The notes: generated by a model not told the origin, from the sequence alone. A DNA stretch of 64,000 bases from Streptomyces sp. NBC_01262 (GCF_036226365.1 NZ_CP108462.1:1302001-1366000), one strand, 5' to 3'. Counted from the first letter of the stretch, positions 22,044 through 31,092 are shown. Numbers and translations: made by a program.

Positions 22044-23849
22044 ATGGACCTGATCAACCACCTCGGCCTGGCACAGGCCTGCGAAGTCCTCGGCCTCTCC
22101 CGGCCGCAGCTCCAGCTCGCCGTCGACTACGGCCTGCTCAGCAGGGATCCGGGCACCCGCTCCTTCGACCCCGCCCAGCTGCGGGAGATCGTCGCCCGGC
22201 CCGAGCCCTTCCATGCCGCGCTGACGGCCGCGCGGGAAGCCCGGGTCCGCTCTCAGTCGGCGCGGCGCAGCGCCCAGGCCCGGGACCGCGAGGCCGTGCG
22301 GCGGCGGCAGGCCGAACTGCGGCGGGCCGCCGCCGCACGGGTGCGGGCCCGGGTGCCCGCACGGGCGCTGGGCGCGGCGCCGCCCGAGCGGGCCGTGCTG
22401 CATCTGGGACCGCCGCGCTCGGGCCGGACCCGCGCCGTGGTGGAGGTGCTGGCGGCCCACCCGGGCACCGGGGTGTACGCCACGGCCCGGCCGGGGCACG
22501 CCCTGGAGGCGTACGGGCTGCTGCGCGCCCGGCTGGGCCCGGAGCAGGTCGGGCTGACCACCGACAGAGGCAGTGTCAACGGGCGGGCCCGGGTGCTGTG
22601 CTGCACCGACCGGCATGTACGGCCGACGGGGGATGTGCTGGTCGTCGATTCCGTGGAAGGGGACGCGCTGGCCCGGCTGCTGCTGGCCGGGGCGCACCGC
22701 ACGGTCCATGTCACCGGTGTGCCCCGGGACGAGGCGCTGCTCGGAGCCTGTCTCGCCGGGTCGGCCCGCCTCGACATCGCCGGTCACCGGCGGGCCGCAC
22801 CGCTGCCCCTGGTCCCCGCCGCCGGGCCCGGCGAGGTGCCGCCCGGCACGGCGGTCGTCGCCCGGGACCGCGCTTGCGTCCACGCACTGCACCGCGAGCT
22901 GCTGGCGGCGGGGCGTACGGCCACCGTGCTGTACGAGTCGCTGCCGTCCGCCGTCCGGCTCGAACAGCTGCGCCGGCTGGCCGCCGGGGAGGTCGACGTC
23001 GTCGTCACCACGCCGGTGCTGGGCCGCGATCCCGTGCCGCCGCTGGCCTCGGTCCGCTTCGCCCAGGCCCCGGAGGCGGGCGGATGGGAGACGGCCCGGC
23101 TGGCCGCGTACGCGGACGGGACCGTGGGCGAGTACCGCACGGCCGTGCCGGTGGCCCCGCCCGGCCGCCGGCTGCTGCGCGACGCCGTCGAGGCCGCGGC
23201 CGACGGCGGCGCGGCTCCGGGGCGCGCGCGGCTGCCGCTGCTGCCCGCCTGGGAGGATCTCGGCGGCCCCGCTCCCGGCGAGATCCCGCACGCGCTGGCC
23301 GCCTGGCGTGCGGCGGCGGCCGGCGCCCTCGCCGGTCACCACGGCCTGTACGCCCAGTGGCCGGTGGCCCTGACCGCCAAGTGGCAGGCCGCCCGCACGG
23401 CCACGGGCTCCGGTCCCGCCGCCGACGCCCCCTGGCCCGCCGACGGTCCCGCGCTCTGGCGGCTTCTCACCCTGCCGGGCGGGCCCGACGGTCTCTTCCC
23501 CCGCATCGCCGCCGCCTTCCTCGCGGGGCGATCCCTCACCGGCCTGCTCCGCCCCCTCCCCGACATCGCCCTCCTCTCGCTGCCGGACGCGGAGTCCTAC
23601 GCCGGGACGCTGCGCGAACTGCGGTCCGCTCTGCTGCGCCTGGGCGACTTCGGCGGCCTCTCCCCCGCCGACACCGCCGCCGGCGAGGCCGCCGTGGTCC
23701 GGCGCCTCAACGAACTGCTCGCCCAGGGCGAGCCGTTGAGCCCGCCACCGGTCTGCGCATGCTGCGGTGCGTCGTGCGCGCCCTGGGAGGACCACTGCGG
23801 CCAGTGCCGCTGCGGTGGCGGCCCGCCCAGGGCGAGGGGGCCGGAATAG
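22044..23849 (+). CDS. Degenerate Suv3-like SF2 helicase with N-terminal HTH and zinc finger
   Basis: 601 residues from the ATG at 22044. Residues about 1-55 look like a MerR-like HTH (LAQACEVLGLSRPQLQLAV), and 60-110 is an Arg-rich, probably helical linker. Then comes an SF2 ATPase core laid out like mitochondrial Suv3: P-loop GPPRSGRT at 122-129, GVYATARPGHALEAYG, and VVDSVEGD in the DExx position. A second RecA-like half follows (TATVLYESLPSAVRLEQLRRL). The C-terminus has CACCGASC...CGQC, a likely zinc ribbon. The Walker Lys is Arg and DExx is DSVE, so ATPase activity may be lost. An RNA-binding or regulatory role is inference. Confidence 0.65.
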   Translation: MDLINHLGLAQACEVLGLSRPQLQLAVDYGLLSRDPGTRSFDPAQLREIVARPEPFHAALTAAREARVRSQSARRSAQARDREAVRRRQAELRRAAAARVRARVPARALGAAPPERAVLHLGPPRSGRTRAVVEVLAAHPGTGVYATARPGHALEAYGLLRARLGPEQVGLTTDRGSVNGRARVLCCTDRHVRPTGDVLVVDSVEGDALARLLLAGAHRTVHVTGVPRDEALLGACLAGSARLDIAGHRRAAPLPLVPAAGPGEVPPGTAVVARDRACVHALHRELLAAGRTATVLYESLPSAVRLEQLRRLAAGEVDVVVTTPVLGRDPVPPLASVRFAQAPEAGGWETARLAAYADGTVGEYRTAVPVAPPGRRLLRDAVEAAADGGAAPGRARLPLLPAWEDLGGPAPGEIPHALAAWRAAAAGALAGHHGLYAQWPVALTAKWQAARTATGSGPAADAPWPADGPALWRLLTLPGGPDGLFPRIAAAFLAGRSLTGLLRPLPDIALLSLPDAESYAGTLRELRSALLRLGDFGGLSPADTAAGEAAVVRRLNELLAQGEPLSPPPVCACCGASCAPWEDHCGQCRCGGGPPRARGPE

Positions 23850-23913
23850 TGGTGCGGCGGGCACGCTTGGTATTCCTGTCGGCATGATCGCACCCCAGGA
23901 GGCCAGGCCGCCC

Positions 23914-24660
23914 ATGAGCACGAGCGCGCCACATCCGCTGGACAACCCCGCCCGTTCCTCACTGACCGGCCCGCACGCGCACTTCGCCGAGCGCCTGGGC
24001 GACACGCTGCGCTACCCGCTCGACGTGTCGCCCTGGGCCGCACTGCCGGACCGGCCCAAGGCCCGTGACTGGGACGACATAGCGGCGCTCGCGGGTCCGG
24101 GCGGGCTGGTGCCGCTGGCCGCGGTCGACGTGCCGCCGCCGGACGGCTGGGAGGTGGAGTTCCACCTCGAAGGCGTCCAGTTGGTCGATGACGGCCTGGC
24201 GGCCGCGCCGGACCCCGAGGCCGTGCGCCTCGGCCCGGCCGACGTGCCCGAGATGCTGGCGCTGACCGAGCGCACCAGGCCGGGCCCCTTCCTGCCGCGC
24301 ACCGTGGAGATGGGCGTGTACCTGGGCATCCGCCGCGAGGGCGCGCTGGTGGCGATGGCGGGCGAGCGGCTGCACCCGCCGGGCTGGACCGAGATCAGCG
24401 CCGTGTGCACGGACGACGCCCATCGCGGGCAGGGCCTGGGCACCCGGCTCATCCTCGCCGTCGCCCACGGCATCCGGGAGCGCGGCGAGACCCCGTTCCT
24501 GCACGCGGCGGCGGACAACACCAACGCCATCCGGCTCTACGAGGCACTGGGATTCCGGCTGCGCCGCAGGGCGACGTTCCTGGCAGCGCGCGTGCCGGCG
24601 CCCGTCAATGGCACGCTTGCCGGGAACCGATCACCGGGCGACAGGAGCGGCACGCAGTGA
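23914..24660 (+). CDS. GNAT-family N-acetyltransferase
   Basis: 248 residues from the ATG at 23914, which follows AGGAGG by 11 nt; an ATG at 23884 is an alternative. The C-terminal GNAT fold is clear: AVCTDDAHRGQGLGTRLIL holds the acetyl-CoA loop (RGQGLG), followed by FLHAAADNTNAIRLYEALGF. The N-terminal 100 residues are a family-specific extension (HAHFAERLGDTLRYPLDVSP). The gene overlaps the next acetyltransferase by GTGA. The acceptor is unknown. Confidence 0.88.
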   Translation: MSTSAPHPLDNPARSSLTGPHAHFAERLGDTLRYPLDVSPWAALPDRPKARDWDDIAALAGPGGLVPLAAVDVPPPDGWEVEFHLEGVQLVDDGLAAAPDPEAVRLGPADVPEMLALTERTRPGPFLPRTVEMGVYLGIRREGALVAMAGERLHPPGWTEISAVCTDDAHRGQGLGTRLILAVAHGIRERGETPFLHAAADNTNAIRLYEALGFRLRRRATFLAARVPAPVNGTLAGNRSPGDRSGTQ

Positions 24661-25214
24661 GCGACCACCGGGAACGCATGGTGCGCGGCGAGCGCTACCG
24701 CTGCGACGATCCTCAGCTGACCGCCGACCGGCAGGCCGCCGAGCACATGGCCTCGCGATTCAACGCCACAGCCCCGGCCGACGCGCCCGGCTCCCGCGAA
24801 CTGCTGCGGGAACTGCTGGGCGAGGTCGCCGAGGGCGCCTACGTCAAGGCACCCTTCACGTGCGCCTACGGCTACAACATCCGGATCGGGGCCCGGAGCT
24901 TCATCAACTACGACGCGATCCTCCTGGACTGCGGTCCCATCACCATCGGCGAGGAGGTCGCCCTCGGCCCGCGCGTCCAGCTCGCCACCGCCATCCACCC
25001 CCTGGACCCGGCCGACCGCCGCGCCGGCTGGGAGACCACCGCCCCGATCACCATCCGCGACGGCGCGTGGCTCGGCGCCGGGGTCATCGTCTGCCCCGGC
25101 GTGACGATCGGCGAGAACACGGTGGTCGGCGCGGGCAGCGTCGTCACCCGTGACCTGCCGGATCGCGTCGTCGCCGTGGGCAACCCCTGCCGGGTGCTCC
25201 GCGAGATCCCGTAG
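24657..25214 (+). CDS. Maltose/galactoside O-acetyltransferase-like protein
   Basis: 185-residue hexapeptide-repeat (left-handed beta-helix) acetyltransferase of the LacA/Maa type. The N-terminal cap RERMVRGERYRCDDPQLTADR is followed by the active-site stretch TAIHPLDPADRRAGWE with the catalytic His, and the PVTIGDGAWLGAG-type turns read APITIRDGAWLGAG. It uses acetyl-CoA to acetylate a sugar 6-hydroxyl (family knowledge). The GTG start overlaps the upstream GNAT stop and has an AGGAG site. Confidence 0.9.
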   Translation: MSDHRERMVRGERYRCDDPQLTADRQAAEHMASRFNATAPADAPGSRELLRELLGEVAEGAYVKAPFTCAYGYNIRIGARSFINYDAILLDCGPITIGEEVALGPRVQLATAIHPLDPADRRAGWETTAPITIRDGAWLGAGVIVCPGVTIGENTVVGAGSVVTRDLPDRVVAVGNPCRVLREIP

Positions 25215-25292
25215 CCTCCCGGCCGTATCGTCGGGTACATGGAAATGCGCGAGTCCACCAAACTCCGAGCGCTTTCGGCCTAGCGTTCGGGC

Positions 25293-25913
25293 ATGGCAGT
25301 TCGGTTCCCCGCTCCTGTCGCCTTCGACGGCCGGTACGTCCGGCTGGTTCCGTTGGCGCTGAGCCACGTCCCGGACCTCTACCTCGCCGGCGGGGGCGAC
25401 GACTCGGTGTGGGGCTGGCTGCCGACGACCACCCCGCGCTCCATGGCCGAGATGAGCGCGATCGCCGAGCAGCGGCTCGCCCAGCAGGCGGCCGGCGAAG
25501 CCGTGGTGTTCACCGTGCTGCCCCGGTCCACCGAACGGCCCGCCGGCTGGATCGCCTACCTGGACATCTCCCTCGCCGACGAGCGCATCGAAATCGGCTG
25601 GAACTGGCTGGACCGCTCCCTGTGGGGCACCTCCGCCCACCTGGAGACCCACTTCATCCTGCTCCACCACGCCTTCGAGGACCTCGGCTTCGGCCGTGTC
25701 CAATGGCGGCTCGACGACCTCGACCAGGCCTCGCAGAACGCCGTCTCCCGCATCGGCGGTATCCGCGAGGGCGTGCTGCGCCGGCACTACCGCCGGGTCG
25801 ACGGTTCCTGGTGCGACACCGTCTACTACTCGCTCGTCGCCACCGAATGGCCCGCTGTACGGGCCCGCTGGGTCAACGGCTGGATCCTCGACGGCCCCAG
25901 CCCGCTTCTATGA
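25293..25913 (+). CDS. RimJ/RimL-like GNAT acetyltransferase
   Basis: 206 residues. FDGRYVRLVPLALSHVPDLY at the N-terminus and EIGWNWLDRSLWGTSAHLET in the core match the GNAT_3 (RimJ/RimL) pattern, with the late VSRIGGIREGVLRRHYRRVDG motif. It is expected to acetylate an amine on a protein or small molecule. It lies 78 bp after the sugar acetyltransferase and 7 bp before the SRPBCC gene. Confidence 0.87.
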   Translation: MAVRFPAPVAFDGRYVRLVPLALSHVPDLYLAGGGDDSVWGWLPTTTPRSMAEMSAIAEQRLAQQAAGEAVVFTVLPRSTERPAGWIAYLDISLADERIEIGWNWLDRSLWGTSAHLETHFILLHHAFEDLGFGRVQWRLDDLDQASQNAVSRIGGIREGVLRRHYRRVDGSWCDTVYYSLVATEWPAVRARWVNGWILDGPSPLL

Positions 25914-25920
25914 TCACCCC

Positions 25921-26316
25921 GTGACCGCCTTCCGTATCCAGTGCCGGACTCCTCTGCCCGCCGCCGAGGCCTGGCGCCGCCTGACGGACTGGCCCCGCCA
26001 CGCCGCCCACGTCCCGCTCACCACGATCACCGTGACGCCCTCCGGATTCGTCGCCCGCACCGGCATCGGCCGGCTGGCCTTCGACGACCCGATGGAGATC
26101 GTCAGCTGGGCTCCCCCCACCCACTGCCGCCTCGAAAAACGCGGCGCCTTCGTCACCGGCTGGGCCGAGATCGACGTACGGGCGTCCGGCAACGGCTCCG
26201 AGGTCACCTGGACGGAGGATCTGCGACTGCGGCTCCTGCCCTCGTTCCTCGACCGGCCGACGGCATGGGCAGGGCGCCGGATGTTCGGCCGGGCGGTCCG
26301 GGGCCTGCTCGGGTAG
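25921..26316 (+). CDS. SRPBCC-superfamily (polyketide cyclase/dehydrase-like) protein
   Basis: 131 residues from GTG. The pattern RIQCRTPLPAAEAWRRLTDW at the start, WAPPTHCRLEKRG in the middle and TWTEDLRLRLLP plus an amphipathic C-terminal helix fits the Bet v1-like START fold. These small proteins bind hydrophobic ligands; no catalytic role can be assigned. It follows the GNAT gene by 7 bp, so they may be co-transcribed. Confidence 0.8.
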   Translation: MTAFRIQCRTPLPAAEAWRRLTDWPRHAAHVPLTTITVTPSGFVARTGIGRLAFDDPMEIVSWAPPTHCRLEKRGAFVTGWAEIDVRASGNGSEVTWTEDLRLRLLPSFLDRPTAWAGRRMFGRAVRGLLG

Positions 26317-26388
26317 GGCGCGAGTAACGGGCCGCCTTGGCAGGCCAACCACGGCCCGGACACAGCAAATTCACAGCAAAGGAGGGCA

Positions 26389-27171
26389 GTGTCCCGGCAC
26401 ATGGCTTCGCGTATACCTCTGACCTCCGGCAGCGTCGCCGGTTCCGCCACCGGCCAAATCCGCGAACCACTCCGCAGACCGGACGGCGCTCCGCTGCGGA
26501 TCCTGGTGGTCGACGACGAGGCGGATCTGACCGAGTTGCTGTCGGTCGTACTGCGCTACGAGGGCTGGGAGCCCGCGCGCGCGGCGGACGGCGCGGGGGC
26601 GCTGCGCTGCGCCCGCCGGTTCCGGCCGGACGCGATGGTGCTGGACATCATGCTGCCCGACATGGACGGTCTCGAAGTGCTCCGGAAGGTGCGGGAGGAG
26701 CAGCCGGACGTCCCGGTGCTCTTCCTCACCGCGCGGGACGGCGTCGACGACCGCGTCGGCGGCCTGACCGCGGGCGCCGACGACTATGTCACCAAGCCCT
26801 TCGACATCGACGAGGTGATGGCCCGGCTGCGCGGCCTGCTGCGCCGCTCGGGAGCCGCCGCCCGCTCCGATTCCGTGCTCGTGGTCGGAGACCTGGCCCT
26901 GGACGAGGACAGCCGGGAGGTGCACCGCGCGGGTGTTCCGGTGCGGCTGACCGGTACGGAGTTCGAGCTGCTGCGGTATCTGATGCGCAATCCGCGCAAG
27001 GTGATCAGCAAGTCCCAGATCCTGGAGCGCGTTTGGTCGTACGACTTCGGCGGTCAGGGCAATGTGGTGGAGAGCTACATCTCCTACCTGCGGCGCAAGA
27101 TCGACCGCGGCCACGAGCCGATGATCCACACCGTGCGCGGCGTCGGCTACATGCTCAAGCCCGCCAAATGA
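26389..27171 (+). CDS. OmpR/PhoB-family response regulator
   Basis: 260 residues. The receiver domain has the acidic pair DDE in LVVDDEADLTELL, phospho-acceptor Asp86 in MVLDIMLPDMDG, the Thr in FLTARDG and Lys in YVTKPFD. The C-terminal winged HTH (LTGTEFELLRYLMRNPRKVISK, broken here as LTGTEFELLRYLM and RNPRKVISK) is the OmpR type. The GTG at 26389 sits close to AAAGGAGG; an ATG at 26401 is an alternative. Its 3' end overlaps the histidine kinase gene by ATGA. Confidence 0.93.
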   Translation: MSRHMASRIPLTSGSVAGSATGQIREPLRRPDGAPLRILVVDDEADLTELLSVVLRYEGWEPARAADGAGALRCARRFRPDAMVLDIMLPDMDGLEVLRKVREEQPDVPVLFLTARDGVDDRVGGLTAGADDYVTKPFDIDEVMARLRGLLRRSGAAARSDSVLVVGDLALDEDSREVHRAGVPVRLTGTEFELLRYLMRNPRKVISKSQILERVWSYDFGGQGNVVESYISYLRRKIDRGHEPMIHTVRGVGYMLKPAK

Positions 27172-28688
27172 GGGCACGGGCTCCGCGGGCAAGGACGCTG
27201 CGGACCAGGCTGATCGTGTCCAGCACGCTGCTGCTCGCCGTGGTCTGCGTGGTGGTCGGCGTGATCACCACGCTCGCCATGCGGTCGTATCTCATCACCG
27301 GACTGGACGACCGGCTCGACGCCCTGGCCGACCACTCGATGGCCCCCAGGAGCTGCGACCTCGGGCCCCGGGACACGGAACTGCCGTACCTCACCGCCTT
27401 CGGCGTGCCAGACGGCACCGTGGGCGTCGCCAGGTCCGGCGGAGAGGTGCGCGAGGCGGGGATGGTCGCGGGCGGCGGGGCGGTGCTGGAGCCCTCGGCG
27501 CGCCAGCAGGCCGTGCTGTCGTCGGTGCACGCCGACGGCCACCACTACACGCTGATCCTGCCGGGGCTCGGGGCCTACCGGGTGAAAACGGTGCACGCCG
27601 ACACGCATACAGGCCCGGTCACCGTGACCACCGCGCTGCCCTTCGACTACGTGGACCGCACCGTCAGCCGGCTGGTCGCCGTGGAGGCGGTCGTCACGGC
27701 CGGCGGGCTGCTGCTCGCGGCGATCGCGGCGGCCGTCATCATCGGCTACAACCTGCGGCCGCTCAACCGGGTCTCGGCCACCGCGACCCGGGTCTCCTGC
27801 CAGCCCCTGGACCACGGCGAGGTCACCGCCCTCGAACGGGTCCCGGCCGCCGACGCGGGACCCGGCACCGAGGTCGGCCGGGTCGCCGCCGCCCTCAACC
27901 GGCTGCTCGGCCATGTCGAGGGGGCCCTGGAGGCCCGCTACGCCACCGAGACCCGCATGCGCCGCTTCCTCGCCGACGCCAGCCATGAGCTGCGCACCCC
28001 GCTCGCCTCCATCGCCGGCTACGCCCAGTTGCTGCGGCGCGACACGGCGGACGGCACATCGGACAGCCCGGAGGACATCGGCCCGCGGACGGCCTTCGCC
28101 CTGCGCCGGATCGAGTCCGGCATCGTACGCATGAGCGCCCTGGTCGAGGATCTGCTGCTCCTCGCCCGTCTCGACGCCGGCCGGCCACTGGACCGCGAGG
28201 ACGTCGGCCTCGGCTCGCTCGTCGCCGACGCCGTCCACGACGCCCACGCGGCGGCCCCCGGCCACCGCTGGCTCATCGAGCTCCCCGACGACCCGGTCCA
28301 CATCACCGGCGACCCCGACCGCCTCCACCAGGCCGTGTCCAACCTCCTCGCCAACGCCCGCGTGCACACGCCGCCCGGCACCACGGTCACCGCCGCCGTC
28401 GTCCGCCTCGACGGCCAGGCCCTCATCCGCGTCACCGACGACGGCCCCGGCATCCCGGCGGCCCTCCTCCTCCGCGTCTTCGAACGCTTCGCCCGCGGCG
28501 ACGCCTCCCGCTCCCGCGCCGCCGGCAGCAGCGGTCTCGGCCTCGCCATCGTCACCGCCGTCGCCGCCGCCCACCACGGCCGCGCCGACGTCACCAGCGA
28601 GCCCGGCCGCACCGTCTTCACCGTGGCCCTGCCCCTGGGGCCCGTCCGGGATCAGCCCCCGCCCTCCGGGAAGACCCCGTCCACGTAG
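27168..28688 (+). CDS. Membrane sensor histidine kinase
   Basis: 506 residues. The first membrane segment is at about 14-36 (LIVSSTLLLAVVCVVVGVIT). An extracellular sensor region of about 125 residues and a second membrane segment near 170-190 follow. Then come a HAMP linker, the DHp domain with phospho-acceptor His273 in DASHELRTPL, and a complete ATP-binding domain (N box SNLLANARVH, G1 VTDDGPGIP, G2 GSSGLGLAI). It is translationally coupled to the response regulator. The C-terminal 37 bp are shared antisense with the YchJ gene. Confidence 0.93.
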   Translation: MRARAPRARTLRTRLIVSSTLLLAVVCVVVGVITTLAMRSYLITGLDDRLDALADHSMAPRSCDLGPRDTELPYLTAFGVPDGTVGVARSGGEVREAGMVAGGGAVLEPSARQQAVLSSVHADGHHYTLILPGLGAYRVKTVHADTHTGPVTVTTALPFDYVDRTVSRLVAVEAVVTAGGLLLAAIAAAVIIGYNLRPLNRVSATATRVSCQPLDHGEVTALERVPAADAGPGTEVGRVAAALNRLLGHVEGALEARYATETRMRRFLADASHELRTPLASIAGYAQLLRRDTADGTSDSPEDIGPRTAFALRRIESGIVRMSALVEDLLLLARLDAGRPLDREDVGLGSLVADAVHDAHAAAPGHRWLIELPDDPVHITGDPDRLHQAVSNLLANARVHTPPGTTVTAAVVRLDGQALIRVTDDGPGIPAALLLRVFERFARGDASRSRAAGSSGLGLAIVTAVAAAHHGRADVTSEPGRTVFTVALPLGPVRDQPPPSGKTPST

Positions 28689-29068
28689 ACCCACGCCCCC
28701 TCGTGCCTCACGAAGCGGCTCCGCTCCACCAGTTCGCCCTTCGCCCCGTCCTGGCTGTACGCGGCCCGGAACGTCACCGTCCCCGTCGAGTGGAACGCGC
28801 TGCCCTCGGTCGTCTCCACGATCTCCAGTGCCACCCACCGCGTCCCCGGGTCGAAGTCCACCTGCCCCGGGCGCGTGTCCGGATGCCAGGTCCGCAGCAG
28901 ATACGGCTCGTCCCGGACGGCGAAAGCGCTGAACCGCGAGCGCATCAGCGCCTCGGCCGTCGGCGCCGCGGCCCTGCCGCTGTGCAGGCGCCCGCAGCAG
29001 TCACCGTAGGCGGCGGGCAGACCGCAGGGGCAGGGCGAGGTCGCCGGCAGGGCGGAACGTCGAGGCAT
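28652..29068 (-). CDS. YchJ-family SEC-C zinc-binding protein
   Basis: 138 residues. The N-terminal SEC-C motif (CPCGLPAAYGDCCGRLHSG) has Cys-x-Cys and Cys-Cys ligands and is followed by the UPF0225/YchJ core (ALMRSRFSAFAVRDEPYLL, TWHPDTRP, GTVTFRAAYS). Function is unknown across the family. The ATG at 29068 was chosen because the family starts just ahead of the CPCG motif. Its last 37 bp overlap the convergent histidine kinase gene. Confidence 0.85.
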   Translation of the reverse strand: MPRRSALPATSPCPCGLPAAYGDCCGRLHSGRAAAPTAEALMRSRFSAFAVRDEPYLLRTWHPDTRPGQVDFDPGTRWVALEIVETTEGSAFHSTGTVTFRAAYSQDGAKGELVERSRFVRHEGAWVYVDGVFPEGGG

Positions 29069-29241
29069 GCGCCCATTGTGCGGCAGGCCGTCGGCCGACG
29101 GCCCAGCGGTTTCGACTCGGCGTTCAGCCCAGCACCAGACCACTAGCACCCGATTGGCCATGCCATCCGGTCCATTACCTCGCCAGAATCAGCCAGGTGG
29201 CCCACTGTGGCCACGTGAGCCCACTAGGGAGGCGGCTGAAC

Positions 29242-29442
29242 ATGGACCGGGAGATCACCGACCGGTACGAGAGGGAGATCCAGCGGCGGCACGAGGAGCG
29301 CCTGGCGTTCCCGCTGATCGCCAGGGACTGGCTGAAGGCCAGGAGCGCCTCGGCCCGCCGGGGGATGGGGCGGGTGCCCGGGCGGGCCGCTCGTCAGGGG
29401 CCTACGGTGCCGTCGATGGCCTCGCGCAGGAAGTCGGCGTGA
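29242..29442 (+). CDS. Small hypothetical basic protein
   Basis: 66 residues starting MDREITDRYEREIQRRHEER. It is highly charged and helical in the first 40 residues, with an Arg/Ser-rich tail. A GGGAGG site lies at suitable spacing. The 3' end overlaps the end of the DinB gene by 49 bp on the other strand, so the tail may not be conserved. I recognise no family. Confidence 0.35.
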   Translation: MDREITDRYEREIQRRHEERLAFPLIARDWLKARSASARRGMGRVPGRAARQGPTVPSMASRRKSA

Positions 29443-29900
29443 CCGTTGTGGCGGGCGTATTCGAGCAGTACGTGAATCATCACCAGCCGCAGTGACACGT
29501 CCTCGCCCCAGCGGGCGGCGTGGGCGGTGACGTCGAGCGACTCCGCCGCCTCCTCGATCCGGCGGGAGTGCTTGACCTCGGTCTGCCAGGCTTCGAAGGC
29601 CTCGGCCCGGGTGGCCGTGCTCGCGTCGTACGCCACCTGGTAGTCGCCCTCGTCCGACCAGACCAGGGGGATGTCCTCCGCGTTGACGACCTTGCGGAAC
29701 CAGGTGCGCTCGACCTCGGCCATGTGGCGTACGAGGCCGAGCAGCGAGAGGGTGGACGGCGGGCTCGATGCGCGGCGCAGATCGTCGTCGGAGAGGCCGT
29801 CGCACTTCATGGCGAGGGTCGAGCGGTGGAAGTCCAGGTAGGCACGGAGGGTTTCGCGCTCATCGGCGAGCTTGGGTGTGTCGTTTCGTTCGGTAGTCAC
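29394..29900 (-). CDS. DinB-superfamily protein (DUF664)
   Basis: 168 residues from GTG. DinB/YfiT four-helix bundle pattern: RETLRAYLDFHRSTLAMKCDGL, broken here as RETLRAYLDFHRS and TLAMKCDGL, then TLSLLGLVRHMAEVERTWF and MIHVLLEYARHNGHADFLRE. The three histidines in LVRHMAEVE, HVLLEY and RHNGHAD are the likely metal ligands. Many actinobacterial members are mycothiol-dependent or stress-related. The role of this one is unknown. Confidence 0.87.
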   Translation of the reverse strand: MTTERNDTPKLADERETLRAYLDFHRSTLAMKCDGLSDDDLRRASSPPSTLSLLGLVRHMAEVERTWFRKVVNAEDIPLVWSDEGDYQVAYDASTATRAEAFEAWQTEVKHSRRIEEAAESLDVTAHAARWGEDVSLRLVMIHVLLEYARHNGHADFLREAIDGTVGP

Positions 29901-29925
29901 GAGTGCAAGTTGTAGCACCGGCGTC

Positions 29926-31092
29926 CTACGCCATGGCCCGCGCGATGGACTCGGCCACTTCGGGCAGCTCCCAGTAGGCCGAGTGCGTCCACAGGCCGGC
30001 GCTGGCCGCGTGGCGCAGCGGCACGTCCACGGGGGCGCTGCCGTCGTGCAGCCGGAAGACCCGGGAGGCGGCGAAGGCGAGCAGGTCCAGGGGCTCCCAC
30101 AGGTTGGTCCAGCCGCCGAGCGAGGGGGGCAGGGTCACTGGCCCGGCGTACGGCGGGAGTTGGCCGCCGCGCGGGTCGCAGAGGTGGAAGTACGCGGGCT
30201 GGGAGCCGAAGGTGACCAGGGCGGAGGTCCACAGCGGTTCGGCGGCCGTGGCCATGTCGACGGAGATCACGCCGCCGAGGCTGTGGGCGACCAGGCGCAC
30301 GGGCCGGTCGGGGCCGCGGCCGAGGGCGGGGTCGACGGCGGCGATCCGCTCGCGCACCCGGGCGTGGATCAGCTCGCGGTGGCGCTGGTAGACCAGAACG
30401 TCGCCGAGGAAGCGGGTGGCGCCGGGTGCGCAGCGGGTGCGCAGGCTGTGGTTGACGCGGCCGGCCACGGCTTTGATCGCGGCGCCCGCGACGCGGTCCA
30501 GTTCGCGGAGCCGGCGGTGGAGCAGGGCTTTGAGGCGTCCTTCGCCGTCGCCGGGCCCGGCGCGCAGGCCGTCCCAGGTGCCGGACCCGCCGAACCCGCC
30601 GAACCCGCCCTCGGTGGCGTCGAGTTCGGCGACGGCGTCGGCCAGGGCCGCGGCGGTCTCGGTGAGCAGCGCCGTGTCGTCGGTCCGGGACAGCCAGCGG
30701 GTCTCCGGCCAGGCGTCGGCCACCAGGGACAGCACCTCGTCGGGGCCCTCGCGCAGTCCGGCGCCGTCGTACGCCTCGCTCAGGCGGCGCCGGATCTCCT
30801 CGGCCACGGCCCCCGGCAGCCCGTCGGCGGAGCGCAGGACGCCGGGGCCGGAGGAGGGCACGGGGGCGAACAGGGCGTCGATGACCGGATCGCCGTCGGC
30901 CGGGGCGCCTTCCCCGGGGGCGCCGGACGGCGGAAGCGCGAGGTCCACGTGCCGGTCATCGGCTCCGAGATCGCCCCAGAAGACGGGCACCAGGTCCAGG
31001 CCGGTGGCGCGCCCGAGCCGCTCGACGCTCGCCTCGAAGCCCGGCTCGTCGCGGATGCCGACGCCGTGGATGACGAACACCGGATCGTTCAC
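29926..31092 (-). CDS. Alpha/beta hydrolase (lipase/esterase-like) partner of the CHAT protein
   Basis: 388 residues. The N-terminus has an oxyanion-type VFVIHGVGIRDEPGFE and the nucleophile elbow is VAHSLGG, so the serine is intact. A late His lies in GLWTHSAYW. A middle insertion of about 200 residues (including a Gly/Phe-rich GGFGGFGGSG linker) is unlike ordinary esterases. There is no signal peptide. The GTG start overlaps the stop of the upstream CHAT gene (GTGA), so the two proteins are made together, in fixed ratio. It may be a substrate or effector of the protease (inference). Confidence 0.75.
   Translation of the reverse strand: MNDPVFVIHGVGIRDEPGFEASVERLGRATGLDLVPVFWGDLGADDRHVDLALPPSGAPGEGAPADGDPVIDALFAPVPSSGPGVLRSADGLPGAVAEEIRRRLSEAYDGAGLREGPDEVLSLVADAWPETRWLSRTDDTALLTETAAALADAVAELDATEGGFGGFGGSGTWDGLRAGPGDGEGRLKALLHRRLRELDRVAGAAIKAVAGRVNHSLRTRCAPGATRFLGDVLVYQRHRELIHARVRERIAAVDPALGRGPDRPVRLVAHSLGGVISVDMATAAEPLWTSALVTFGSQPAYFHLCDPRGGQLPPYAGPVTLPPSLGGWTNLWEPLDLLAFAASRVFRLHDGSAPVDVPLRHAASAGLWTHSAYWELPEVAESIARAMA

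Noticed and set aside
25240-25284. 14-codon ORF (MEMRESTKLRALSA) before the RimJ-like gene
   Set aside because: No ribosome binding site, no coupling to the next gene and no recognisable leader features.
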